From Favolaschia claudopus (lineage: Eukaryota; Basidiomycota; Agaricomycetes; Agaricales; Mycenaceae), in assembly GCA_037176885.1 (NCBI GenBank), contig JAWWNJ010000061.1, forward strand, positions 124,001 through 188,000: a stretch of DNA of 64,000 nt. The letters run 5' to 3'. The notes under the pieces were generated by a model that saw nothing but the letters and a program-made list of their open reading frames with translations, did no database searches and was not told where the DNA came from. Every line of letters begins with the position of its first letter. The first letter of the stretch is position 1. The position numbers and the translations under genes were made by a program. This document shows positions 22,380 through 35,240 of this stretch, piece after piece.

Positions 22380-25300
22380 GGCAACTGCTCCCGTACCACC
22401 ATGTCCTCTCCGCACTCTCGAAACATCCGATCTGCTGGCGGAAAATCAACCATTGAGGCTACAAATACGACTCCTACGACTACGAATACAGGCTTCGGGT
22501 CCACAAAAACCAGGCTCGGGCTTGAATGGAGCATTTTAGTTTGATTTTAGTACCGATTCAAGTACCGATCCCTGGCACTGACGACTCACGAGCTGCGACA
22601 ACTGTGTCGGCATTCAACCTCCTCGGTCGAAGCTAGCGGCCGTACTCCCCAATCTATCAGGTCGCTCACCGACCTAATTACGGATTCAACTACGCTAAAT
22701 CTCTCAAATTCAAACCTGAAGTCGACACTTAGCGTTTGGATATTCTTTCGCGCATCCGGTCCCGAGTCCTGCTCGTCCTGGTTCAAACTCAAATCTCCCC
22801 AAAAAAAACCCAAAACGTACTTTGCCAAGACTATCATATTCACAAACCAAACCAACAAGTGCTGACCCTTTCTACTTCCCATCAGAAGATTCGCGTTCCG
22901 AGTTTGAATCTCTTGGTCTTTCTGATTGGTACGAGGGGTTCATTTTTGTTGCTGTGAACATTCAAATGACACCCTTCATCTAAGTCCGTCGTATCGAACT
23001 CTATATCTTTTCGTCAAAACGACACCAATGAACGCGCCTCGCTGTTGACAACATCTCCCGTATCGAAAATTACCACCTCCCAAACAGAGGCTGGTAAGGC
23101 TCCTCCCGAATACCCCTCTTCAGCATTCAGAACCTTTGCAACCCGATTGTATCCGTCCCGAGTGCGACGCCCGGCAACCTCTTCAAGCTTCGATTCAACA
23201 ATTTTTGCTACGCCGCTGAGTTGCGTCACGGCGCTCTTGCTCGGACTGTCCACTGTTCATACAACTGAATACCTGTATGAGAAAAACCAGGGGAGTCACC
23301 GAACCATGTCTACGCTTAGCTATAGCTTCAAGCCCAACTGGTGCGTGCTTCCGTATCCCGGGTACTTAACTTAAGCCCTGCTGATACGCACAACCATACT
23401 TTCAAAGGGGAGGGATGTCGCGGCGACGGCAAAGTATATGTGCTTGGATCAGTCAGCCGACGATGTTCAATCTGGGTTTGACTCCCAGCTCCCTTGTACC
23501 GCTGATATGCTTCATTTTATTATTTACTTGATTCTCCACTTAATATTTTGTTCTGCCGTTGCCGGAAGTGAACACTACGATTCGGTTTAATGTGAACAAA
23601 AGTTGCCTTCAAGCGTCAAGATAGACTTTTTGGTAGGTAATCATCCTCTACCTAGGTGAACCTCAGTCATTGGTATCAAACCCAGGGAGTCGTCGAGGCG
23701 ACGGAACACCATCTATACCTTTGATTTCTTGGCGTTTGTGTTCAATTTAGTTGTTTTTTTCCTTGAGATTTGTTATCTTGTTGAACTACCAATCTTTCTC
23801 GATACATTTGAAGGAAACTCGTCTCGCTACCCTTTGAGTGCCTCCCCTCAGTAGTACATAAGCCCACGGGTTCGGACCGCGTTGAATCCTAGACGAACCT
23901 GTTAGCAAAATGACGCGAGAATTTTTTGGCATCTCACTGAAAGCTATTGCTTCTACAGCCGACTGTTCCTGTCCTGCGATGTCGAATTCGCCGAAACGAT
24001 ATAACGCTTCCGGGCAAATAACTATATTGTCTACGAGATCTCCCAGCCCCTGTGAGGTCGATTCAATCAGACCTATTCTCTCAATCGACCATGATATAGC
24101 TTCCACCTTGCAACTGTTCATGTGAACATCGCAGCAATCGCCCCGTTCACCCCGAGGGATCAAGCAAAATCAAAATCTATTCGCATCTCAACGTGCCATG
24201 CAGCCAAGGAAAACAAAAAACTCCAGAAGCAAGCACGAACCATGGGTCGCCGAGAGTCGAACTCGGTTTGGAGACAAGCTACCGCCTTGCCGATGGACAT
24301 CAGTATTCGAAATCCTAATGACCCTGAGGGTGTGATCAAGTGAAATATTGGATGTGGAGCATAGATCACCGCCGAACCAATCAATGAATGCGCAAAGAAA
24401 GGTAAGCGCAAGCGGAGATTGCGAGAGGTAAATAAGAGGACGAAGTCAAGAACTTCAGAAGAAGATGGAGACAAATAAAGCAGGTTGACCAGTTTGATTC
24501 CGTCAAGCCCAAGAGCGAATTGAGACAGTTGCAGAAAGTGGAGGTATGTATGTCAACATTGTTTAGGTAGCCAGATGAGTCTAAGCGGAAGGGATAGAGT
24601 ATCGAGGCCAAAGAGACGTTTGATTCTGAATCACCGAGAACACGGAGCCAAAACATCTATGGTAGCAGAAGCAGACGAGAAACTCGAGTCCGCTGATGCG
24701 CATTCAGAACGGAATTTCGTTGCTGGGGATTTGCTGGGGATCAGAAAGTCGGCGCAGAGTCGATGCAAACCCGAGCGCTCGGATATCAGCACAATCTAGA
24801 ACCCCAAGCACCGACTGTTTGTTACAGTTGCTATTGACTGGCAGGAAGGCGGGTGAAATCGACATGGGTGTGAAAGCGAAGGAGCAAGTTGATGACATCA
24901 GATAGCCTGGCAAATAGACGCCGCATCATGCAAAGTGCGCCAAACAACCCGCTCTTGCATTCTGCCACGATCATCCGCCTCGGCGCCGTCTTCAGTTGAC
25001 GGTTGAAGCTCCCTAAAAACGGCGCATTCCTTCTTGTTTATCACTCGGCCGTCAACAACGACACTTCGCTTGCTCTTTGACTTCCCTCAGGCGATCTAGC
25101 CTAAACTCGACGAGTAAGGAGGTGGCATTCCAATTCGAGCTTGAATGAGACGGGAATGACGAGTTGCCGCGCGCGGATGATCTGGAGAGGGATGTGGAGT
25201 AGTCAGATATGAAGCATATATGAAGATGACCACAGGTGTGTGTTCCCTTTTACTGCTTCTTTTCGTTCACACACCCAATGCTATATAGGCAATATATAGG

Positions 25301-25524
25301 GGGAAAATGTTTCAACAGGCTATGTATGCGATATGTACCGACTTTGTTGTAAACGGTTAGGATACAGGTTTCGTTTGGGCTTGTTGTTCCTCTGAATTAC
25401 ATTGACAGTCTCTTTCAGAGCATCTTGACATATCTGACGCGTTCAATTTGGCATCCTGTCAATTCGCGAATATTGATTGACTGTGCTACAGCTCTGTGGA
25501 CGTTGAGGCAGTGTCACTGCATAC
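22380..25524. other. Gene-poor 3.1-kb stretch
   Basis: Only short unsupported ORFs. A tRNA-like fragment (24244-24321, minus) is described among the findings. Base composition is AT-richer than in the coding regions. Nothing else recognised. Confidence 0.5.
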
Positions 25525-27017
25525 ATGACTCCTGTTCTCCCCACTCGTTACTTCCTCCCCCATGTCCCGCTTGCTTCGCTCTCTGCGTCAAACCCAGTAA
25601 GCTTTGCTACTGCTCACGTATTTGCGTTGACGCTACTCGAACTCAGAAGCAAGCCTCGTCAGCTGTCGTTCTCCGTTTGTTTGCCTACCGAAATCCAATT
25701 TTCAATTATCGATCATTTCGAGGGGGATATCCTTCGATTGCGACGGCTCTGTCTTATTTGTCGTGCCTGGGCTTCACACGCACAGTTACTCTTGTTCCGA
25801 GAGATTAGCCTCCGGCACGACAACTACAAACGTTTCCTAGCCCTTCTGTCGACCAGGGATCACCTCGGACGATCTGTTCTCTGCTTACACGTCAGCGGTT
25901 GGAGACTTTGGAACGAGCCGAAACTGCGCATCCTTGACTCCATCAGCCTCTCTACATCCCTTCCGAGCCTCCATGCTCTCGATTTATCTCATATAATCCT
26001 CGCTCCCGGCGACGTTGCGGTTGAATCTGGCGTCCAGTGGAGTTTCATCTCCAAACTCCAAATCCGATTCTCGAAATTTACGACAAACGAAACGATGATC
26101 GCCTTCATCGCGTTGTTCCCTCGCCTCGAGAGCCTGGAGGTTCTCCAGTGTCGTATTGAGAACCTTGCTTTGAACGCCCGGCCCGGAGCTCTGCAGCAAC
26201 ATATCGTCCCGCCTGATTGGCATCTCCAACACCTCGCGTTGGGGGAATTTCCGCATACCCCGCTCGTCGATTGGCTGGTGCAGGAACCAGCGGAACTGAG
26301 GGTGGACCATCTTCGCATTCTATCAGTCGGAACAGACGCCTCGGCGCTTAACGAGTTGCTCCGCAAGATCGGCGGGCAATTGAGGCATCTTGAACTTCCC
26401 GAGCTGACTTCTCGAGGCCGGGGTCAACGTACGTGCTTATTCCTTTTCTGATGCCACTCGAGAGTCTTAACTGAACCCACTCCGCTTATACAATTGTAGA
26501 AGTGGCGCTTTCGATCAAACCATGCGTCGTCCTATCGACGTTGACTTTCAGCGAACGCAGCTCATACGACAGAGGCCACGGGATAATCCACACGCTGCTG
26601 GACATCGCCTCTCCATCGTTGCTGCGAAATGTGTCCTTCGACATTCACATCGACGCAGGATACCGCGACACGCTCTGGGAGGCAATCGAAAATGTCCTCA
26701 TCGCCGACGGCGCCTTTTCTGCGCTCGTGACGGTGGAATTCCGCATGTCGGGGATAGCGGACGGTCGCGCCTCTTTCAATAAGCTGTTGACTGCTGGGGA
26801 ACACGCAGTCTTCTTGATGAAAGAACGACTGCCGATATTGGAGGCGACAGGATTGTTGCGGTTCGACTTCGAATCGGCGCCAACAAATGCGGAACAAGTC
26901 AATGACGGCAGAGTAATTTCAGACGACACCCAGCGATCATCGACGTGGGCGTGGCCAAGACAAGTTTGGTCTCGGATGTTGTGGAAAAGGGAGCACCCGC
27001 CATTTTCGACTTTGTGA
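25525..27017 (+). CDS. F-box-like protein
   Basis: Two exons (25525-26428, 26500-27017; 71-nt intron with GTACGT donor) give 473 residues. Residues ~52-98 look like an F-box: CLPTEIQFSIIDHFEGDILRLRRLCLICRAWASHAQLLLFREISL, with Leu-Pro at the start and the typical C..W. Downstream are irregular Leu-rich repeats (LPSLHALDLSHI, FPRLESLEVLQCRIE, LRHLELPEL), the usual build of agaricomycete F-box proteins, which probably select targets for SCF ubiquitin ligases. The N-terminal ~50 residues before the F-box are hydrophobic and unusual; the true start may lie in an unrecognised upstream exon or at a later codon. Confidence 0.7.
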
Positions 27018-27137
27018 TGACTCGTGTGGTAGTTTATATGCTTTTCTCGAACTACTATGTGCGGTGCCAGGCATGTAAGGTCTTCTTTTGCGTCCAGTCG
27101 CACAAATTATACTGGAATGTAACCATTGGGATCCTTG

Positions 27138-27308
27138 CTATTTTATATCTTTAACCCGATCTTGACCTCCCGCCCCCGCGCCGACGACGACAAAGTCGTA
27201 TTCGGCATGCGCCGGGTCGGGGCAGGCGGGGAGCCTAAGCTGAGTTGTCGCAGCGACGAGTGAAGGGAGGAATAACAGCGTGAATCTGAGAAGTTGCGGG
27301 AAGATCAT
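27138..27308 (-). pseudogene. 5' fragment of a secreted GMC-type FAD oxidoreductase
   Basis: A 56-codon frame. It opens with a signal peptide (MIFPQLLRFTLLFLPSLVAA) and runs into AEYDFVVVGAGAGG, the strand and GxGxxG loop that starts the FAD-binding fold of glucose-methanol-choline oxidoreductases (aryl-alcohol oxidase and dehydrogenase relatives). Immediately after the loop the frame ends in QDRVKDIK and a stop; the remaining ~550 residues expected for the family are absent. TATA-like boxes lie ~50-70 bp upstream (27355-27379), so promoter and leader appear preserved. It is tail-to-tail with the F-box gene, 120 bp away. A spliced continuation to the left is impossible because that space is F-box coding sequence. 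Confidence 0.6.
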
Positions 27309-29521
27309 CGTGCGTCCTCGCTGACTTGGTAACTAGGTTGGAGAAGGGCGAGGGGGTATATTTGCTGCGTCGTATTTAAGCCTGGAGTGAGACGAGCGTT
27401 CAGTCCAGACGTTACAGAAAGATTGAACGCACATATTATATGGTGGCACAAGAATGGCGAAGGCCCATGTTGAAGCCGCCAATGCATGATGGGATGGCCA
27501 GCTGTATGTCCCAGTCAAAATGACGATATACGAGTCATGCTCTTCATCAAGCGCACCTTCAGCTTGGAGGGTGAAGGGATCGAAGGATGGTAAGTTATCG
27601 CTGACGATGTTTGCAGCTGTCGGAGTATAGAGCCGACAGGGCGGATACTCACAATGCGAGACTTCGACAGAATGGTCTAATAGAGGATTTGACGACGAGC
27701 GCTCGAATGCTGTCGGGCGCCACAATCGCCGGATCCGAAACTGAAAATATTCCAACTGAGAAATGCAGGGTCGGGCGTTGACATACCATTCTGTATGTTA
27801 GCCGTGCTATGTGGGTCTGAGCATGCAGTGTCTGAATCTCGAATCAGAAACAGAAAAAGTAATAATACATTGGGACGCACGAAAAGGATGCACCGCAACT
27901 CTTCAGTTCCAAACTTTTCAATTTCCCCACCGCCATCCGTGACTTAGAAACCCGTATAATAGGATGGCGTTTGGCTTTGTGCTGAACAGCCGTAATGAGG
28001 GGGAAATGACAGCATAAAATCATCGTGTACGCGGACACCATACGGGAGAGGGGGAGTACGTCGTCCATTTCCTTGAGGGGATACGCATACAATAGAGAGG
28101 CTAGCCGTTTGAGGATCAATGCTGCAATTAGGGTAAAGATTTCACTTCGAAACCCCCAACTGAATCGTGTGACGGCGAGCATCTCTCCAGGATTAGCTCC
28201 CTGTATGATTGGTTTGCGACGAGGGCCTAGATTATTAACACAGATTATCAGAGAATTCAAACCTATTTTCGACACACTCTTGGCGGGGAGGGCGTGGGCG
28301 GATAAATGGTATACAGCGGTCGAGTTATTTTCGAGTGACGTGTGCGCTGTCTGATTATCGCGTCAGGAAGAAGAATATTGTGTCAGAGATATGGCTGTCA
28401 AGTCCCCTGCCTTTCATTTGGGTCGTCCGACTTGATCACGGCGACGACTCTTCCAAGACTCGGAGTCAAGGCTCGACTTTACTCTTTGTTAATGGCAGAT
28501 CTTCGAGTTGGGTAGATCTTGGGTAGATCCATGGAGCGCCATACCGACCCAATGAAATGAGAAAGTTCAGATGGTGCTGAAGATGGCATTATAGCCTTTT
28601 ATGAGAGTCCTCAAGAATCAGGCACCAGTATTTGAGGCCTTTGAGGAACCAGGAGCAGTCGGTGGACTGTGGTGGTGCCACCGTGGTGGCAGAGGACAAG
28701 AGGTGTGACAGTCACTCGGGAAGATCCGATGACATCTGATGATATGTCACATTTCCACAGCTTGCTTCTGACCACCATGGCCGCCGTTCATGAGCGTTCA
28801 TTCTTTGTTTATTTCCTCGTCCTCCCCGGTCTCCTTGCTTCTTTTATTTTATCAATCTTTTTGAATGCCAGGTTGCAAATTCAACATCTCTGTCGAGTCT
28901 GAAGCTATAACTGGAACTTTGGCGTTGGGTGAAGGCTCTTCGATCTGCCAATGAGCTATGACAGTGTTGCATCTGAATAGCCTCCTCAGTGCTCACAAGA
29001 CGAGTCTCAAACTCATTCCACTGACCCCGCCACTGAATGAGAAGACTCAAATCTGTTCAGCCTCAGACTAGCATAGTATCATGATAGTCCATCTTGCCTT
29101 TCATTTCTCTCGTAGCTTGATCCTCCCGTCTTCGATCTTGCCTTAGTTTTCACAGCTCTCGACCCTTCACATCCGCCGAGTCTGCCTCCAAGCTCTCCGA
29201 TTCGAACCTCATCGTCGCATGCTCAACCGCGATTACGGCGCCTTAAATGCTTACCATGTCAACTGTCTGATAGGTCGCGACCGCAGGTGATGCCTTCCTC
29301 ATCGTCCGATAGGCTGCCTCAAGCGAGGGCGATCTTCCCGGACTTGGCGCACGGCAGATTGCTCCCACCAGCTTCTTTTTTTATCTCTTCCTCATCACCC
29401 ACGACGACTGCCACGCGTTAAAAGCAGCAGGGACTCGCTCCCAACTCGCTCTCTGCTGCAAGCAAGCTAGCGAACCCCACAGCTTCAATCTTCCATCCAG
29501 CCCCATCCTTCACTTCCGACG
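27309..29521. other. Intergenic, no gene recognised
   Basis: Several minus-strand frames of 70-143 codons (27333-28275) have no recognisable domains and could not be joined into a sensible model. The last ~400 bp are the promoter of the seven-helix gene. Confidence 0.4.
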
Positions 29522-30927
29522 ATGGCCCCCGCACCGCTCTCCCTCCCCGCTGCTGAGCTGATCCAGGAGGTGTTCTCCTGCGTTCTCTACGGGATATACC
29601 TAGTCACCCTAGGCATGGCCGGACGTATCTTGCTCACCACCGAATCCGGGCGTTGGAGGCGTGCATCCGAAATCCGCTGGGTACTCGTCGCGGTGTCCAT
29701 TCTTTTATTCGTCAATACCACGCTGGATCTTACTATGGCTACGATTACGCTCATGCAAGCGTTCATTCTGTATACCGGTCCTGGTGGTCCTACCCATGTT
29801 TTCGAGCATTCGTCTGGTTATCAGACTATAACGAAGGTGAGTAGGATGTCTCTTTTTCAGTAGAACCCCTAACTAACTCTTCGTTCCACAGTCTATTTGC
29901 GTTGTGGTACAAAGTCTAACCGGGGACGGGTTTCTTGTAAGTAACTTCCTCACCCTCCCTACAACACCATACACAATATACAATGAACACACTCCACCAG
30001 ATCTATCGCTGCTGGATCCTTTACAACAGGTCGAAGCTGGTCCTCGGGTGCGGCGCAATTCTCTGGTTCACTAACCTCGCCTGCGCCACCCGCGCCATCG
30101 TTCTCCTCACCCAAGCCTCACAAGGTCTCATCCTTTCCAGTCCTATTCAACCATGGATGCAAAGGTCAGCCGGTCTGAACGCCTACTCTTTGTGGTGCTA
30201 ATCATTCTCTTTACTGCACCCAGCTTTTGGAGTCTTACAATCGCGATCAACATCTTAGCGACGTGTAAGCATCCCTCCGATCTATTTTTTTTTTCCATTT
30301 TGACGTATTTTGATTTTGTTTCGATCAGCCCTCATCGTCCTCCGTATCTGGCTGGTTGAGCGCGAGAACAAACGCTACCGCATCGGCGTAGAGTCCACAC
30401 AGACTCACTCGCCGCCGCCCAAGAGCGCCCTGAGCCGGGCCATGCGAAATATTGTCGAGTCGGGAATGATTTACACCGGTGAGTTCTGTTCGCTCAAACC
30501 TTCATGATTCAACTGACCAACTCGATACAAAAGTGGCATCAATACTGACACTCGGGGCCTACACCGCCAACAGCAACCTCCTCTACCCATTCTCCGCCAT
30601 CGTGCGCATTTTCCCCGTCCAAAAGAAATTAAATTCGTCTTGATTTCTGTTTCTTTATTTTCACAGGAACTCCAAAGCGTCGGAATCACCTTTAACCTCA
30701 TCCTGATCCGAGGCTCAACCACTGCCACCCAACAACAACACTCGAAGCGCGATCACACCCTCAGCACCTCCGTCCCCTTCAATTTCCGTAACTTCTATTC
30801 TCGCACGACGGCGGAAACGTACACCGTGCGGTCGAGGGAAGTTGAAGGTCAGGATAACGTGTTTGCGCTGATGGAGAAGGAGTCGGGGTCAAAGGGGGGA
30901 GGGTCGACGACGACGACGGTGGTGTAA
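29522..30927 (+). CDS. Seven-transmembrane protein of an agaricomycete family
   Basis: Seven exons: 29522-29836, 29892-29936, 30001-30164, 30224-30264, 30329-30478, 30534-30601, 30667-30927; 347 residues. Hydrophobic helices include VFSCVLYGIYLVTLGMAG, VLVAVSILLFVNTTLDLTMA, SICVVVQSLTGDGFL, LVLGCGAILWFTNLACA, FWSLTIAINILATSLIVLRIW, VASILTLGAYTANSNLLYPF and ELQSVGITFNLILIRG, followed by a polar Ser/Thr/Gly tail. A YRCWILYN motif between helices 3 and 4 and a basic loop after helix 5 (ERENKRYR) fit the large basidiomycete seven-helix family of unknown function, possibly receptor-like. All intron phases agree. Plasma-membrane location is inferred. Confidence 0.82.
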
Positions 30928-31311
30928 TAACGATTTACTTACGAAGCAACGAATGATCTGATTACTTACTGTGTATTTTTTTTTCTGGCTGAGGTTGTGG
31001 CCTGTATGTTACTTATAATCGGAAGACTCGAAAAGGTTTTGTTGGCTGGATATCGTGTGGATTCTATGTATGAGGGTGTTAACACCCAACGCCGAAAACT
31101 CGCGAGCCATAACCTGATGCGACGTTTTGTCAACTCGCATGTATGGTGAGGAGAGTGCCAGTGAGCCTTGAGCTTGAGCGCGCGACGCAAATGAGTCAAA
31201 TCGATACGCCGTACTACTGAGAAATTCAACTTGAATTGTTTGAAACAGCATATAAAATTTTGGAGGGGATCACTGGTATCCGACCTTTAGGTACCACCTG
31301 AATCGATAAGC
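30928..31311. other. Intergenic, no gene recognised
   Basis: Spacer between convergent genes. The short minus-strand frames here have no recognisable content. Confidence 0.4.
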
Positions 31312-32046
31312 TCAGACCGCCGCCGAATCGTAATACCGCAACGTCTCAGTGGCCCACAACTCCGACCCGCTCATCTGATACTCCAACATCTTAATAAACC
31401 TCCGCATCTCCAGCGGATCCCTCCCCTTCTGACACAACACCCCCCTTACCGCTTCCTCGAACAACACCTCCATCTCGCGCTGCAAGAACACCAACAAGCG
31501 TTTCGCTGAACGCGCGGTGATCCCGGCGGAGATGCTCGAGAATGCTTGAACGGGCGTGGCAGGATTGACTTCCTCTGCGGCTGCCGTTTCCTGCGCGGTT
31601 TTGAGCTCCTTATCGTAGCTCCACGCGTCGTTGCCGTAGATGATGTGCTTCATATACATCTCATGCAGCTGGTTCGTTACAGCGAGGTCCGTCGGTGGAA
31701 GGACAAGTTGGGTGTCAATGCAGTATAATCCGGTCGCGGTTATAAGGCTTGAGAATAATCAGTACGTCAATCTTAATCAATGGATTTCAATGTAACACTC
31801 GAACACTCACGGCCCGCCGATGTCGAAATTCCGCCACGCCAAATACGCCCTCAATCCTATATTTTCTTGCATGCGAAACGCGTCTGTTTGGGCCTTCATA
31901 AATGGCCCCAGAGCCTCTAGGATTTTCGTAGAAGGCACTGGATCGGATGTACGAAGGTCGGTCCAGATGTCGTATGAGAGAGTCGATGGTACTGACTCGT
32001 GGCGTTCGAAATGATACAGCGACGTCGACGTGTGCACCCAGAGCAT
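31312..32046 (-). pseudogene. Sesquiterpene synthase, C-terminal half only
   Basis: Two exons (32046-31811, 31747-31312; 63-nt intron) give ~223 residues. The second half of a class I terpene cyclase is clear: PFMKAQTDAFRMQENIGLRAY, then the metal-binding NSE motif in YGNDAWSYDKE (N-D-x-x-S-x-x-x-E), a long helix, and a terminal YQMSGSELW..ETLRYYD with the Arg-Tyr pair that closes over the diphosphate. It resembles the fungal group of presilphiperfolanol and longiborneol synthases. The N-terminal half with the aspartate-rich DDxxD-type motif was not found between here and repeat copy B, which starts ~260 bp upstream, so the gene appears 5'-truncated. The ATG at 32046 only marks the open frame. 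A weak continuation in another frame (ELACNLGWKDPDALGAH) may be decayed upstream sequence. Confidence 0.72.
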
Positions 32047-32306
32047 CGGGATCTTTCCAACCCAGATTGCAGGCTAACTCGAGGCGGATTCGCAGATTCT
32101 AGGGGAGACTGAGATAAAGCAGAAGATTCGACCGTCCAACCAGGAAACGAAGAACAATGTGGGGGACATCTCAATTTGCGGAAAATCTCGGAATTGTTTT
32201 TGACGTGTTTTCCCAAGGTCTTCCGCTGCGAGGCAGGGGAAGCGGTGAAACAGCCAGCAGTTTAGAGTTCAATCAGAACGAGACCAGCGTGCAGCCGCCG
32301 CAGCCG

Positions 32307-35240
32307 TAGACCAATAAATTTCACGAGCGACGTGGAAGAGGTGAAGGAGCACCGGACTTTGCCGCCATCATCGAACGCGAAGTCACGTCACGTCACAACT
32401 TCTTCCTTCCACCACGACCAGCTCAATCTCAAAACTTGTCCTCCCGCCTGAACTCGCACGCAAGATTGTCGACATGGAGGCCCTAGAGTATTTAACAGTC
32501 CTGGCGTTGGTCTGAGCTACTTGCTTCGCTCATGAATGGTGTGCATTTCTGTATCGTTATTTTCGCAAAAAATCCTAATTGTATCCCTTGAAGATCCCGA
32601 ATTGAGCCTATCTTATGCAGAGTACTCGCAAGTATTTGACGATTAGGACTAGGTAATAAACAACTCTCGCCCTCCTCGACGAAAAGCTAAGCTAACCCAC
32701 GAATTCTTTGCCTGACCAGTTCTCCCCCTCCCGCATCATCGATTCCTCCTCGGCACAACGATTCGGCGCCTCACCAAACTGCACCCCGCTGCGCTGGACT
32801 ACACGCGTCTCTGGACTGCGGGATCTGTCAGCTGCGACGAATGAGCATGAATCTGGTGCGTATGAGTGTCATTCCCCCGTGGATACGTCCTAAAAGTCCT
32901 CGTTTTCAAGCTCACTTGAATCGCGCCCCGTACGATAACAAGTTCCTCAGTCTTTGCGCTTCAAACACAAACCAAGAGGCTGTTTACGATGTCTTTCGAG
33001 GAGATATGGTGCGCATATCGTTTTGTTCTAGCGAATTATGGACGCTGACTGTAACGCTGTAGATCTTCTTCATCGTTTCTTCTCTGCGTCTCTGAGTCAA
33101 TAAGAGCTGTGCGTAGTCCACGGGTTCTCAACGCACGTGCTGGAACTCTACCTCGTCGCCCTCCTTCCGGCGAATCGTCCCCTTCGGTATGTACTCTCGT
33201 GTAATACTCTATTTTTTACTGAACTCCATCCCAGCCATCGTGCACAACGTGTCCCCCTCCTCTTCCTCCTCCACCCTAGCGCCTGCGCTGCCTCGCGGCT
33301 TCGTCTTCATTCGCTATGTGTCGCCGCATTCACGGGCGTCGCCTCCTCGTTTTCGTGTGCACTCGCTCTTCATCTGCCGAAGGCAGATGGCGTACCCAGA
33401 GCAGGATACGAGGTCAACGCCTTCGTCGTGTGCAGGTGCGGGTCTGGGAGCGGGAAGGTGCCTCCTGGTGGAGGACATGGCGGCTGCATTCGCGGAATAC
33501 GTACGTCCTTCGTCTCTGCTGTACACCTATATCCTACTGACCCTCGTCGTAGGTTTACCCTCCACCACCTATTCGCCTCTGTCTCATCCAGATCAGGCGG
33601 CCGCTCACGGTGCGTACGATCTCTCCCCTTGATGTACTTATTATCTCATTCGCGGTCCAGATTTGGCGCCTTCCCCTCCAAACCATCATTTCACTTTTCG
33701 TCAAAGCTCTCCATATACAGCATCACCCCGGACCCCCACCGTCTGTCCGTCTACTCCTCCCCTCAGGCTCCTCCCCTTCCCCCTCCATCGACGTATCTGT
33801 CTCGCCAGCGCACACCGTATACGCGGATCTACCTCCCCGTCTCGCGGCCCACCTATACGTCTACATATCGGGGCCATCTCGTCCTCGTCCCAGCGAGGGT
33901 ACAAGTCCGTCTTAGCTCCTGAGGACGCCGCGAACCTCCATGCCCACGCTGGCTTCGGCACCATCGTCCCCCTATCCGCATCCAGTTTACCCCCACGCAC
34001 CTTGAGCTCTGCAAGCGGGGTCCGTGCCACGTCGAGTGCGGGACGACGCAGTCCTCACTCGGCTCGGCGTGCGGAGGTGTGATACGGCGAGGGGGAGGTG
34101 AGGTGAGGGGGAGGAGTACAGGGAGATATGCACCGCGTACCAGCCGCCGTGCCACATCGCCCATCTCTTCGTCGACATATCGAGGTCATCAGCCTACACC
34201 TTGCGCTGGACGCTATACCGCCAGTGTTAACAACGGTGGATGTCGCCGCCGCCTCCTCACCGTCGCTCTCATCCATATTCATATCCGCATCCGCATCCTC
34301 ATCCCTCCCTCCCGTCCCGCCCATCTCGCTCATACATACACCCCATACCAGTCGACAACTACCAGCGGCGTTGGGGGGTCGAGATAACGCCGTTGTCGTT
34401 TGCCTTGGAGAGGACGGGGGCGAGGGCGAATAGAGGTGGCGATGTGGGGTGGGATGTGGGTGGGCATTATCGTGTCGCGGGATACTGGTCGAGATGCGAG
34501 GGGGCGGCGGTGGTGCAGGGGATGGATGTGCAGCGTCGTCGTGCGAGGGCGTGAAGGAGTCCCGTTGCGGGGGTAGAAGGAACGGACGAGGGGGGGAGGG
34601 GGATGTGCTGCGCGACGTATCTCAGCTTTCCGTCGACATATCGATGACGCCATCCTCCCTCGTTATCGTCGGAGGTCCGTCAGTGCTCTGAGCATGAACG
34701 GGGAGGGGGCGGGTGAGGGCGGATGAGGCTGAGGGTGAGGGTGAATGGAGGTGCCCATGCCAAGGTGGACCGTACGCGTGTCGACGCCGTCGTCGTCGTC
34801 CTCGTTGACACCCTGCGCCTGCCCATCCGCTTTCGTGAGTAGATATGTGTGAGGTACTTGTTGAGCTACGAGCTGAAGGGGTGCTGGAGAAGATGGGCGG
34901 AAGGCGTTACGGAGATACGTGCGGCGGCGAGGTTTCGCGTCGATGATAGGAACGGACGAGGGGGAACGAGCAGCGAACGAGGGGGAGGGAGGAACGCGTG
35001 TACGAGGAGGGGGCATATATCACGAGCTGCTTCCTCGTGCGGACGTCGTGAGGACTCTCGGCGAGGCGAGGCGGGGATGGGGTCAGCGGCGGTGCGGTGC
35101 TCTGGTGGTGGTGGTATCGATGGGGCTGCGGCCGGTCCACGTAGAGGCGCCGAGAGATGGGGGGTGGAGTGTCGGTATGGGGTGGAGGATACTCGAAGCG
35201 CGGAAGGGGGGGTGGACAGGGTAGAGCATCGGCGGCGGTG
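32307..35240 (+). repeat. Decayed ~2.9-kb dispersed repeat, copy B
   Basis: Direct-orientation relative of 12524-15250, about 19.8 kb apart. It also contains long GC-rich open frames (for example 33137-33922) that are not conserved as protein between copies and are probably not genes. A CATCCG/CATCCT-type hexamer array occurs at 34263-34310. After 35240 the similarity to copy A ends. Confidence 0.75.

Noticed and set aside
23470..23510. GGTTTGACTCCC-like sequence resembling a tRNA T-arm
   Set aside because: No acceptor, D or anticodon arms pair around it.
28025..28275. Minus-strand frame considered as a cytochrome P450 C-terminus
   Set aside because: The heme-binding FxxGxxxCxG motif is absent, and the short GANPGEML similarity is not enough.
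33137..33922. 261-codon ORF and other long ORFs in repeat copy B, with similar ones in copy A
   Set aside because: GC-rich, open on both strands, Arg/Ser/Pro-rich, and not frame-conserved between the two copies.
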